A DNA stretch of 64,000 nucleotides from Aureococcus anophagefferens (lineage: Eukaryota > Sar > Pelagophyceae > Pelagomonadales > Pelagomonadaceae): assembly GCF_000186865.1 (NCBI RefSeq), contig NW_008705561.1, positions 769,168 to 833,167 of the forward strand. The letters run 5' to 3'. Position numbers and translations under genes: made by a program. Below the pieces are notes generated by a model. That model made no database searches, had not been told where the DNA came from, and worked only from the letters and a program-made list of their open reading frames with translations. How positions within the stretch are numbered: position 1 is the first letter of the stretch; each line of letters opens with the position of its first letter. Shown here one piece after another: positions 46,162 through 55,820 of the stretch.

Positions 46162-47205
46162 ATGATCATGTACGAGGAGACCTTCGTGGACCGCGAGTCG
46201 GAGCTCGACTGGGAGACGCTGGTCACGTCGACGACGGCGGCGGACCCGAACTCGCTCGCGGCGCCGGACAGCGCCGTGTCCAGTGCCATCCCCGCGCAGC
46301 AGTACGGCGGCGGCGGCGGCGGGAACGGCTTCAACGGCGGCGGCGGCTTCGGCGGCGGCGGCGGCTTCGACGACGCGGGCGCGCAGGGCAAGCTCTTCCT
46401 CGGCGGCATCGCCTGGACCACGGACGAGGAGGCGCTGCGCCACTACTTCGGCCAGTTCGGCGAGATCATCGACGTCGCGGTCATGCGGAACAAGGCCACC
46501 GGGGTGTCGCGGGGCTTCGGCTTCGTGACGTACGCGCGGCCCGGCTGCGTCGACGCGGTGCTCGGCCGGGACCACGTGCTCGACGGGCGGCGCGTCGACA
46601 TCAAGCTCGCCGTGCCGCGGGACCGCGCGCCGGCGCCCCTCGTGAACACGGCCGACGGGCCCATCAACGGCGGGCCGCCGCCGACGATGGGCATGGGCGG
46701 GCGGCCGCCGATGGGCGGGCCGCCGCCGCCGCCGCCGCCGCCGATGATGGGCGCGCCGCCCATGGGCATGGGCGCGCCGCCCATGGGCGGGCCGCCGCCG
46801 CCCCACTTCGGCGGCGGCGCGCCGCCGGGCGGCGGCTTCGGGAACCAGAGCAACAAGTTCTTCGTCGGCGGCCTGCCGTCGGCCGTCGCGGACCCGGAGT
46901 TCCGCGGCTACTTCGAGCAGTTCGGCCAGCTCACGGACAGTATCGTCATGGTCGACCGGGGCACGAACCGGAGCCGCGGCTTCGGCTTCGTCACCTACGC
47001 GGATCCCGAGGCCGCGAACCGCGTCGCGTCGATGCAGCACCGGCTCCAGGGCAAGATCGTCGACGTCAAGCGCGCCGTGCCCGGTCCGGGCCAGGACGGC
47101 GGCGGCGGCGGCGGCGGCATGATGGGCGGCGGCATGGGCATGGGCGGCGGCGGCATGGGCGGCGGCGGCGGCTACTACGGCCCGCCGGGCGGCTTCCGGG
47201 GCTAG
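46162..47205 (+). CDS. Two-RRM hnRNP-like RNA-binding protein
   Basis: A 347-residue protein with a Gly-rich spacer, RRM1 (RNP2 KLFLGGIAW, RNP1 RGFGFVTY, about residues 76-150), a Pro/Gly/Met-rich linker, RRM2 (RNP2 KFFVGGLPS, RNP1 RGFGFVTY, about 232-308) and a Gly/Met-rich tail. The architecture is that of hnRNP A/B, DAZAP1 and Musashi-type proteins acting in mRNA processing and transport. ATG 46168 is an alternative start. The stop codon TAG lies inside the first unit of a 35-bp tandem repeat. Confidence 0.88.
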   Translation: MIMYEETFVDRESELDWETLVTSTTAADPNSLAAPDSAVSSAIPAQQYGGGGGGNGFNGGGGFGGGGGFDDAGAQGKLFLGGIAWTTDEEALRHYFGQFGEIIDVAVMRNKATGVSRGFGFVTYARPGCVDAVLGRDHVLDGRRVDIKLAVPRDRAPAPLVNTADGPINGGPPPTMGMGGRPPMGGPPPPPPPPMMGAPPMGMGAPPMGGPPPPHFGGGAPPGGGFGNQSNKFFVGGLPSAVADPEFRGYFEQFGQLTDSIVMVDRGTNRSRGFGFVTYADPEAANRVASMQHRLQGKIVDVKRAVPGPGQDGGGGGGGMMGGGMGMGGGGMGGGGGYYGPPGGFRG

Positions 47206-47300
47206 GCGACGTCCTAAAAAGCGAGGAGTGCCGGGGCTAGGCGACGTCCTAAAAAGCGAGGAGTGCCGGGGCTAGGCGACGTCCTAAAAAGCGAGGAGTG
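47196..47300. repeat. Three perfect 35-bp tandem repeats at a convergent gene junction
   Basis: Units 47196-47230, 47231-47265 and 47266-47300 are identical. The first carries the TAG stop of the RRM gene. The array ends two bases before the TAA of the convergent minus-strand gene. Each unit also contains CTAAAAA, a stop on both strands. Confidence 0.95.
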
Positions 47301-47302
47301 CG

Positions 47303-49203
47303 TTACGAGTCCGCCGATAGGATCGGCGCGGCGAGCGCGACAACCGTCCCCTCCGCGTCGCCGGCGAGGAGGACGCCGCCGGCGAGGTCGAGGCTCGCGA
47401 CGGCCGCGGCGGACGCGCGGAGCGGCGCTCCGACGGGTCGGAGCGCCGCGGCGTCGAGGACCGCGACGCGGCCGTCGTCGAAGCCGACGGCGAGCGTTGC
47501 GCCGTCGGCGGCCATGGCCGTCGCCCTCGCGTCGCGGCCCCACTCGCGGATCGCGGGCCCGGCGAGCGTCCCCCGGACCGCGACGCCCGCGCCGTCCGCC
47601 GCGGCGACGGCGCCGCCGGCGAGGAGCGCGACGGCGAAGACGCGGCCCCGGCCCCGGCCCGGAGCGGCGGCGACGGCGCCGTCGGCGCGCCGCCAGAGCC
47701 GCAGCGACCCGTCGACGAGGCCGCCGAGGACCTAAAGGGTCGCGAAATGTCACGTGTGGGCGCGGTCGCTCGACGCGGCGCCGCGCGTGCGTCGCGTTGG
47801 CGTCGAGCGCGAGGACGTCGTGGCGGCGCCACGGCTCCGCGTCGCCCGGCGTCGGCCCCGAGTCGAGCGACAGCGCCGCGACGCCGCCGGCGACGAGGTC
47901 CACGGCCTCGCAGCCGACGACGGCGACGCCGTCGTCGAGGGGCGCGAGCGCCCGGGCCCAGCCTGCGAAGGACCATAAAAAATTCGTTGGAGAAAGAAAC
48001 GCCGGGAAACGCGCCCGAGTCGCCCCGGCGGCTCCAGGCCACGTCCAACTCGTCGTCGAGCGCGATCACGCGCTTGTCCATCGTGCCCGCGTAGGCCGCC
48101 GCGCCGCCCGCTAACGCGAGCACGGGCGAGGCGAGCTCCGCGACGCGGCCCGGCGCGCCCGTGCGCGCGTCGAAGCTCTCGACGGCGCCGCCGCGGCCCC
48201 GGGCCGCGAGGGCCGTGCCGCCGCGGAGCGCGACGGCGCGCGCGGGCGCCCGCGCCGCGGGCACGGACCGCCAGAGGACCGCGGGGTTTTCCGGCGCCTC
48301 CGCGACCCACGCCGACGGTACCTCCTCGCCGCCGTCGAGGGCCCCCCTGGCGCGGCGCCCGTCGAAGAAGACGCGGGCCCAGGCGCCCCGCGGCGCGTCC
48401 GCTTCGTTCGTGGGCCGCCAGCGGAGCGACGCGCCGCAGTGCGCGTCGGGCCGGTCGGTGACGGTCCCGTGCACGAGGTCGAGCACGTGGGGCCCGCCGG
48501 CGAGCGCGTAGGTGCCGCCGCTCAGTCTCGGCGCGCCGCCGGCGCCGACGGGCGCCTCGTGTAAAACGTGCTCCATGCACGTCTTGGCGTCGCCGACCGC
48601 CGGCAGCACGTGTCGCCGGTACCAGCCCGCCGTCGCGAAGTGCGCCTGGTCCGAGAAGCCGCCGCGGAGGTCTCTCAGCCAGCCGTCGGCGCGCGGCGCG
48701 TCGCCGAACCAGTGCGCGAAGCGCGGCGACCCGTCCGCGTCGCGGTCCAGCAGCACGTAGTCCACGGGCGACTCCAGGTCGCGGAGCGCCGCCGCGACGC
48801 GCGCCGCGGGCGGCGCCGCGCACAGCCGGAGGTCGTGCTGCGTGACGAAGACGACGGCGTCGTCGGCCAGGCCGTCCAGGCCCGCGCGCACGGAGCCCGC
48901 GAGGTGGCCGAAGGACGGCCGCCGGTCGAGCGTCGTCCGGGGGCGCGCGGCGCAGAGGGTTTCCGCGGCTGCGAGGTACGCGTCGTAGGCGTCGCGCTGG
49001 CCCGCCCAGGCGTCGCGCCACTTGCCGCCGTCGAGGTCGTCGAGGGTCTCCGCCTCGCCGGGCGCCGGCAGCGCGTCGGCGACGACGACGGTCTCCGCCG
49101 CGTCGAGGCGCGCGAGGCTCTCGAGGGTGACGCGCAGCGGCGTGAGGTCCGGCGTCCACGGCGCGACGCTCGTCGCGACGATGACGCGCGATATGAGATG
49201 CAT
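47303..49203 (-). CDS. Glycosyltransferase-like N-domain fused to WD40-like propeller, three exons
   Basis: Exons 48003-49203, 47787-47962 and 47303-47731 (minus) give about 601 residues. The first 270 start with VIVATSVAPWTPDLTPLRVTLESLARLD and contain DDAVVFVTQHDLRLCA, PVDYVLLDRDADGSPRFAHWFGDAP and GGFSDQAHFATAGWYRRH, like a GT-A-fold transferase but without an assigned family. The remainder has WD-like blades (VALRGGTALAARGRGGAVESFD, HVLGGLVDGSLRLWRRADGA, TLAVGFDDGRVAVLDAAAL). The 40-nt first intron (47963-48002) needs a GC donor. The second ends TTTAG at 47732, with its donor at 47786 (GC) or 47774 (GT). No signal peptide is visible. Confidence 0.6.
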
Positions 49204-49678
49204 TTGGGATTGCAGCTCGCGGCGACGACGAGGGATGCAGCGCTGCGGCTCGCACGGATAGTCGCAATCACAGCTCCGCCATTGCGCTGAGGAGCAGCTC
49301 CATGCTCACAAATTCACCATTCGTTCACCAAGCCAGCGATGCAGATCTCGCAGGCAATGAAAATTAAAGCGGGATCATAGTATTTGATCAGTGCTGCACG
49401 TTTCCTTCATTACCTAAGGTAAGTAAGCATCATTGAAGAAGTGTGCCCGCGCTGGGGCAGCCTTTGCAAAACGCTTCGAGAAGTGAGGGGCTCTCCGCTG
49501 CGGTGGCTGTGCGGGGCCTGCACCCTCGGACCGGCGCCGCCGCCGCGCCGCCCGCCGGGCGCCGCTTCGCCGCCGCCGCGGCGTCGGAGGCCGCGAGGCC
49601 GGATTTCGTGCAGCGCTCCGCCCATGGATCGCTCCGAGTCCTGACAACACGGAGAGCAGGGGCGGCTTCCACGGGGTG

Positions 49679-52657
49679 ATGAAGACGCCCCGGGGCGGCG
49701 ACGAGGCCAAGGCCGCCGCGCCGGCGCCGCCCATCGCCCGGCCGCGCGCGACGGCCTCGGGCCCCGGCGGCTTCATGAGCGCGAAGCCGTCGCCGCGCGG
49801 CGGGACCGTCCGGTCCTTCGGGGCGACGTTCAAGGTCGCGCCGGCGGCGGAGCGCGGCGCGAAGCCGGGCGACGCCCGGAACGGCGACGGCCGGCGGTCC
49901 TGGGAGCTGCGGAGCCGGTCCATGCTCGCCGCGGGCGCGGCCGCGCGCGCGGGCGTCGCGGCGCCGGGCAAGGGCGGCGCGTCGCTCCGGAAGCTCGGCA
50001 GCTTCCACCGCTTCGTGGGCGGCGCGGAGCGGGCCGCGAACCGCGCCGGGTCCATCGCCTTTGGGATCGGCGCGTCGGCGTCCTACGGCTGGGCCGCGGC
50101 GACGCGGAGCGGCCGGAGCGCCGACGGCGAGGCGAAGGAGCGCGCGGTCTGGGGCGTCGCGGACTACCTGCTCGGCGACCCCTTCGGCCAGTGCGTGCTG
50201 TTGGGCGTCGTGGCCCTCTGCCAGATCGCCGTGGGCACGGGCATGTGGTGCGTGACGGGCGGCGTCGACGGCTACGCGTCGACGGGCCTCTTCCAGAGCG
50301 CGTGGATCTCGTGGACGCTCTTCTTCGACCCGGGGACGCAGACGTCGATCCCCGCCGACGAGCGCGTCCTGCCCAAGCTCGTGGCCATCGTCCTCTCCGT
50401 GAGCGGCTTCGCCTTCAACCTCGTGGTCATGGGGTTGATCGTGGAGTACGTGCGGAAGACGCTGCGGTGGTGGCGGCTCACGCGGGGCCGCGTGGTCCTC
50501 AACGACCACGTCGTGATTCTCGGGTGGACGGACCGGACGCTGTTTTTGTGCTCCGAGCTCTGCGAGATGGCCCAGTGCTCGCAGCGGACGAACCAGACCA
50601 TCGTCATCCTCGGCGACATCGAGGAGGACGAGATGCGCGCGGAGATACGGCTCACGTTCCCCAACTGGTCCACGTCCTGGCCGGGCGTGCGCGTCAAGGT
50701 CGTCAACGGCAAGGCCTTCGAGGTCGACGACCTGATGAAGGTCTCGGTGCAGTCCGCGTCCATCGTCGTCTGCCTGGCGGCGTCGCGGACGCCGCGGAAG
50801 TCCGACTCGCAGACCATCACGACGGTGCTGGCGCTCTGCGCTCTCTACACGGGCATCAGCGGCATGCTCATCAGCGAGCTCCGGCTGGGCCAGTCCGTGC
50901 CCATCGTGCGCCAGCTCGGCGGGCGCCACGTCGTGCCCATCGTGACGACGACGGTCGTCGACGCGGTGCTCGCGGAGTGCCTCATGGACCCTACCGTGGG
51001 CAACGGCTACCTCGATATTATGACGTCGGAGGGCAACGACATCGAGTCGCTCTCCGCCGACGCCGCGGGGCTCGTCAAGTGCACGTTCGGCGAGGCGAGG
51101 CGCCGGTTCCCGCGCGCGGTGCTCTGCGGCGTCGCGGAGGCGCCCGCGGCGTCCGAGGACCACTTCCTGACGACGGTGCCGGCCATCGCGCCGCCCGACG
51201 ACCTCGTGATCCGCGCGGGCGAGGTGTTGTTGTTCATGGCCGACTCGAAGGACGCGCTGTCGCTCGACGACTCGTGCGCGGCCGAGGCCGAGGCCGAGGG
51301 CCGCGGGGAGCGGCACCTCGCGCCCCGCAGCGCCAAGGACGCGCGGGGCGACGGGCGGCGCAAGTTCATCGTCATTCTCGGGTGGCAGCGGTCCGTCGCG
51401 CGCGTCCTCGCGGAGCTCGACAAGCGGCTGGGACCGGGCTCCGTCGCGCACGCGCTCTCCGTGGCGCCCCTCGAGAAGCGGCGCCGCGAGCTGCTGGCCG
51501 TGCAGACGCTGGAGAACCTGCGGGTCGTCCACCACGTGGGCTACCCGACGGACGCGGCGGAGATCGAGCGGCTGCCGCTCTCGGACGCGGACGTCGCGCT
51601 CATCGTCGCGGACATCGACGACGACATCGAGGGCCACGGCGGCAGCGAGCTCCAGATCGCCGACAGCGAGGTCTACACGGCGACGTTTTTACTCAGAGCC
51701 CAGTGCGAGGACGTGCCCATCGTCGCGGAGTTCTCGGACGTGCTGACGATGCGGTTGTTGAAGCAGCAGCCGGACATCCTGCGGTCCCTCCAGTTCGCGA
51801 CGCTCGACACGCTCGACGCGAACGCGCCCGTCAAGGCGCTCTACCGCGCGGGGGACGTCGTCGCGGGGGCACCGGCGCCCGGGCCCGCGGGCGGCGCCGC
51901 GGACGTCGCCGCGGCCGCGCCGGCCGCGCGCGCGCCGCGCTCGACGCTGCTGCCGTTCCATCGGAACTTCCTCGAGACGGCGGCGCTGTCCGTGTCGGCC
52001 AACGGCCTCGTGTGCTGGGACGCGCTCCAGGCGCTGTTGGGCGTCTACGACGCGCGGCAGATGCGGCAGGCGAAGATCCGCGCGGACGGCGCGGACGCGT
52101 ACGTGCGCCCGGCGGAGCTGCGCGTCGACGGCCGCCAGCTCGGCGAGCGGCTGAGTTTCATCCAGCTCGCGGAGCGCGTGCGCATCCAGACGGGCGGGCT
52201 GCTCGTGGGCTGGCGCCGCGCGGACGGCAAGGGCGAGACCGAGGCCGCGTTCCGCGGGAGCGCGGGCGACAGCGAGCCGTCGCTGAACCCGGCCAACAAG
52301 CACGAGAAGGTCACCTGGGGCACCGACGACGTGCTCCTCGTGCTCCTGGGCAACTGCGACGCGCGCGCGCGGCCCGCGGACGCGCTCCTCGTCGAGACCT
52401 CGCCGCCGGACCCCGTGCTCGACATCGCGCCCTTCCCGCGGCCGACGCGCCAGGCGTCCAACGGCGACGTGCTCATCTCGGCGACGAACCTGATCTCGGA
52501 CCTCGACGACCCCAAGGCGCACCGCGGCGCGCGGGACGTCGTCGCGCGCGACGGGAGCCGCCTCGCGGCGCCGGACCTCGCCGCCGCCGCGACCAACGGC
52601 GGCGGCAGCCCCCGGACCGACGGCAGCCCGCGCGCGAAGAGCCCGCACAGATGGTAA
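49679..52657 (+). CDS. CASTOR/POLLUX-type ion channel with two RCK-like domains
   Basis: A 992-residue protein. After a 160-residue Arg/Ala/Gly-rich cytosolic N-terminus come a TM helix (CVLLGVVALCQIAVGTGMWCV, about 170-190), a pore-loop-like segment (SAWISWTLFFDPGTQTS), a TM helix (LVAIVLSVSGFAFNLVVMGLIVEYVR, about 235-260) and two Rossmann RCK-like domains starting NDHVVILGWTDRTLFLCSEL (about 275) and RKFIVILGWQRSVARVLAEL (about 563). The HVVILGW...TLF block is diagnostic of the CASTOR/POLLUX/DMI1 family of Ca2+-regulated cation channels. The ion and membrane are not determinable here. ATG 49679 directly follows a GTG. Confidence 0.82.
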   Translation: MKTPRGGDEAKAAAPAPPIARPRATASGPGGFMSAKPSPRGGTVRSFGATFKVAPAAERGAKPGDARNGDGRRSWELRSRSMLAAGAAARAGVAAPGKGGASLRKLGSFHRFVGGAERAANRAGSIAFGIGASASYGWAAATRSGRSADGEAKERAVWGVADYLLGDPFGQCVLLGVVALCQIAVGTGMWCVTGGVDGYASTGLFQSAWISWTLFFDPGTQTSIPADERVLPKLVAIVLSVSGFAFNLVVMGLIVEYVRKTLRWWRLTRGRVVLNDHVVILGWTDRTLFLCSELCEMAQCSQRTNQTIVILGDIEEDEMRAEIRLTFPNWSTSWPGVRVKVVNGKAFEVDDLMKVSVQSASIVVCLAASRTPRKSDSQTITTVLALCALYTGISGMLISELRLGQSVPIVRQLGGRHVVPIVTTTVVDAVLAECLMDPTVGNGYLDIMTSEGNDIESLSADAAGLVKCTFGEARRRFPRAVLCGVAEAPAASEDHFLTTVPAIAPPDDLVIRAGEVLLFMADSKDALSLDDSCAAEAEAEGRGERHLAPRSAKDARGDGRRKFIVILGWQRSVARVLAELDKRLGPGSVAHALSVAPLEKRRRELLAVQTLENLRVVHHVGYPTDAAEIERLPLSDADVALIVADIDDDIEGHGGSELQIADSEVYTATFLLRAQCEDVPIVAEFSDVLTMRLLKQQPDILRSLQFATLDTLDANAPVKALYRAGDVVAGAPAPGPAGGAADVAAAAPAARAPRSTLLPFHRNFLETAALSVSANGLVCWDALQALLGVYDARQMRQAKIRADGADAYVRPAELRVDGRQLGERLSFIQLAERVRIQTGGLLVGWRRADGKGETEAAFRGSAGDSEPSLNPANKHEKVTWGTDDVLLVLLGNCDARARPADALLVETSPPDPVLDIAPFPRPTRQASNGDVLISATNLISDLDDPKAHRGARDVVARDGSRLAAPDLAAAATNGGGSPRTDGSPRAKSPHRW

Positions 52658-52673
52658 GTTAGCGCCCCGCGCT

Positions 52674-53141
52674 CTAGAACTCGGCGTGCTTCTTGAACGG
52701 GTTCGCCTTGTGGAGCGCCTTCCTGAGGCCGTAGAACGCGCCCTTGCGGCGGTACTCGTTGCACTTCCTACGAGCGAACGGGTCGCGACGCGAGGCACGG
52801 GCGACGCGGCGCGGGCGGCGCGCTTGTCCACGAGCGCCTGCGCCTCTCCGGCCGTCGGCACGCGCATCCGCGGCGGCAGCATCTTCGTCGCCTCGCCGAT
52901 CTTGTGGCAGTACCTAGGTCCGAGGGAACCGGCTCGCCCCGGCGTCGCGGCGCGCGCGCCGGCAGCGGTGCACGCAACATCGGACGCCGGCGTCGCGCTC
53001 GGCGCCCTCGGCGGCGCCAAAGTAGGCGCCGAGCGCCATCTCGCACAGCGACTCGATTTCGAATTCGACGCCGCAGCCCTTGGGCAGCTTGGCATCCGCC
53101 GATGCGAGCAGCAGGGCGAGGAGTGCTACGACGCGCCGCAT
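52674..53141 (-). CDS. Small secreted Cys-containing protein, three exons
   Basis: Exons about 52960-53141, 52824-52913 and 52674-52767 (minus) give about 121 residues. It starts MRRVVALLALLLASADAKLP (signal peptide) and continues GCGVEFEIESLCEMALGAYFG, then YCHKIGEATKMLPPRMRVPTAGEAQALVDK and KCNEYRRKGAFYGLRKALHKANPFKKHAEF. The Cys residues may form disulfides. The family is unknown. The second intron (52768-52823) needs a GC donor. The end of exon 1 is uncertain (52972, 52960 or 52954), since several GC donors keep the phase. Confidence 0.5.
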
Positions 53142-53358
53142 GGTTGTAGCAGAGGCCGATCTTGTGCGTGAAAGCGCGCGCGGCGCCCAAGTTTCGGCTT
53201 CCGCGCAAAATCAGGATGATCTACCCTTGGATGCACTCGAATTGCAGCGGTGCCTCGCGAGGTGTGCCGGCGCCTCGTCGGTTCGCTGCGCGCAGCCTCA
53301 TTCGCGTCGCTGCGCGCCGCCGCCTCGTTCGCGTCGCCGCGCGCCGCGGCCGTCGACG

Positions 53359-55479
53359 ATGTCGCGGTCCGCGGAGGCGCACAGCGAGCGGAAACATGCG
53401 AACGAGGCGATGACGGTGGCGCACTTCGACGCGGCGAGCCACCTCGCGCCCGCGGCGCCGCCGCTCGCGCCGGGCCTCATGCCCCTCATGCCCCTGCCCG
53501 GCTTCCTGCCGCCGCCCGGGCTCGTCTACCCGGCGCCGGTCATGGCGCCGTTCCCCGGCGGCGGCGCGCTCGGCGCGCTCGGCGCGTTCCCGCCGCCGGG
53601 CCTGCTCCCGCGGCCGCCGCCGCCGCCGCCGGGCCTCCAGGCGATGCAGCTGCCGCCGGGGATCGCGGCCGTACGACCCCCGAGCACAAGGTAGCCCTTT
53701 CGCGGGGGTCGCCCTTTTTTTCCCGCGACGCTCCGCTCACGTCGCGACGCGTAGGTGCCCGGCGCGATGGAGAACTACAGCCGGTCCGCGCCGAACGTGC
53801 TCTTCCAGGGCGCGCTCGAGGGCCCGTCCGACGCCGACGCGCGCTACGCGGCGACGCCGGCCATGGTGCTCCACGGCAACCAGGAGACGTTCAACCTGAA
53901 CCCGCTGCTGGCGAACTGCATCCTCAACCACGAGTACTCGCGGGTCCTGTGGGAGATGGGCCCGTCGTTCGACAAGCTCGTCGCCGAGGCGCGGACCAAG
54001 GTCACGCACGTCGAGCCCTGGCAGCGGGGCACGTCCCGGACGCCGTCGACGGCCTTCTGCATCGTCATGCGCCTCTTCCAGCTGAACCTGCACGAGGGCC
54101 ACGTCCGCGCGCTGTTGGACCAGCGCGACGCGCCCTGGGTCCGGTGCGTCGGCTTCCTCTACCTCCGCTACGTCTGCCCGCCCGGCGACCTCTGGAAGTG
54201 GTGCGAGGACGTGCTCCTCGACGACGGCGCGGCGCCCGTGGAGCCCCGGGGCGACGTGAGCCTCTCGCAGTGGCTCCGGGGCCTGCTCACGGACCAAAAG
54301 TACTTCGGGACCATATTGCCGCGCATCCCGCTGAAGATCGAGCGCATGCTCAAGGTGCGCATGGTCCTCGCCGACGAGGCCGCGGCGCGCCGCGAGGCCA
54401 ACGCGACCATGCTCGAGCGCCTCGCGCCGGGCGCGCGCGTCCGGGCCATCTACGGCGACGAGAAGAACGAGCCCGCGTGGTACGAGGCCGTCGTCGAGGG
54501 CGAGCCCGTCGAGTCCAAGGACGACGCGGGCGCCAAGGTCCTCAAGTACTGGGTCACGTTCCCCGAGTACGGCAACAGCGAGCTCGTGCGCCTCGGCGAC
54601 ATCGAGATCGACGGCCCGCCGCCGCCGGACGACGAGGAGGAGGAGGAGGACGCGCGGCCCGTGGGCAAGTACGCGAAGAAGCGCAAGACCGCCGCCGCGG
54701 GGCCGCCGCGGTCCGGCGAGTCCCTCCTCGCGGGGGACCGCATGGCCGAGGTCATCCGCAAGCAGCGCGACGCGTCCGCGTCCGCGAACCACTACACGCG
54801 GCGGCCCCAGGGCTACAAGGAGTCGCTCGCGCTCAAGGCCGACCGCTTCACGACGCGCGCCGCGAGCCCGACGAACCCGAAGTTCAAGGCCGACGACAAG
54901 GCCGACGACGACGCCGAGGAGGCGCCGGCGCCGGCGGCGCGCGACGACCGGAAGCGGCCGCGGAGCCCCCCGGAGGGCGACGGCCGCGACGCGCCGCGCC
55001 GCGACGACGACCGCGACCGCCGCGGCGACCGCGACCGCCGCGGCGACCGCCGCGACCGCGACCGGAGCCGCCGCGACCGCGGCGACGACCGCGACCGGAG
55101 CCGCCGCGACCGCGGCGACGACCGCGACCGCGACCGCAGCCGCCGCGACCGCGACCGCGACCGCAGCCGCCGCGACCGCGGCGACGGCGCCTACGACCGC
55201 CGCGACGACGGCGCCTACGACCACGGCGCCTACGACCGCCGCGACGACGGCCGCCGCGACGAGGGCGCCTACGACCGCCGCGACCGCGACCGCGGCGACG
55301 ACCGCGACCGCGACCGCGGCGACGACCGCCGGCCGCCGCGCGCGCGCGCCGACGACGTCGAGGAGGGCGCGATCCCCGACGAGGGCCGGAACAAGGTCTA
55401 CGTCTACGACGAGGACCGCGCCGACGACCGCGGCGCCTACGAGCGCCGCCGCGACGACCACTACGGCGCGCGGCGGTGA
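53359..55479 (+). CDS. PRP38-family splicing factor with Tudor-like domain and Arg/Asp repeat tail, two exons
   Basis: Exons 53359-53670 and 53755-55479 give 678 residues. After a Pro-rich N-terminus (PLMPLPGFLPPPGLVYPAP) comes the PRP38 domain: NQETFNLNPLLANCILNHEYSRVLWEM, KVTHVEPWQRG, STAFCIVMRLFQLNL, VGFLYLRYVCPPGDLWKW and TILPRIPLKIERML, closest to PRPF38B. PRP38 proteins belong to the U4/U6.U5 tri-snRNP and precatalytic spliceosome. A Tudor/SMN-like unit (GARVRAIYGDEKNEPAWYEAVV through YWVTFPEYGNSELVRLGDI, about 325-390) follows, then Asp/Arg repeats (DRDRSRRDRGDD). The 84-nt intron is GTACGA...CGTAG. Confidence 0.88.
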
Positions 55480-55820
55480 GGGGGCGGCTGTTAATCCGAA
55501 CGGCATGGTCACTCGTCGTCTAACTAATCGGATGGCATCATTGCGAAGGCCTTCGTCGCACGTTGCTGTGCACGCAGCATTTCCGTGCCGTCGCACGACC
55601 TGCGGAACATTTTGACCATCGTCCGCGTCCGTGCTCCGTCGTGCGACGCAGTGGCGGGGTGCGAGGCGCCCCGGGCACAGGTTCCTGCGCCGGACCCCTA
55701 ACCTCGCGAATTCCGTCGCTGTGGACGGCTGTGAACCCCTGCCCGCTGCGCGCCGTCGACCGCCGGCGGGTTTCCTTAGCTTTCTGCCACAAACAAAGGA
55801 CCCACCCGTTCACAAAGCCC

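Noticed and set aside
49430..51637. 735-codon antisense frame over the channel gene
   Set aside because: Its peptide is Arg/Val/Ala/Leu-biased without motifs, while the plus frame encodes a clear CASTOR-type channel. It is a GC-third-position shadow.
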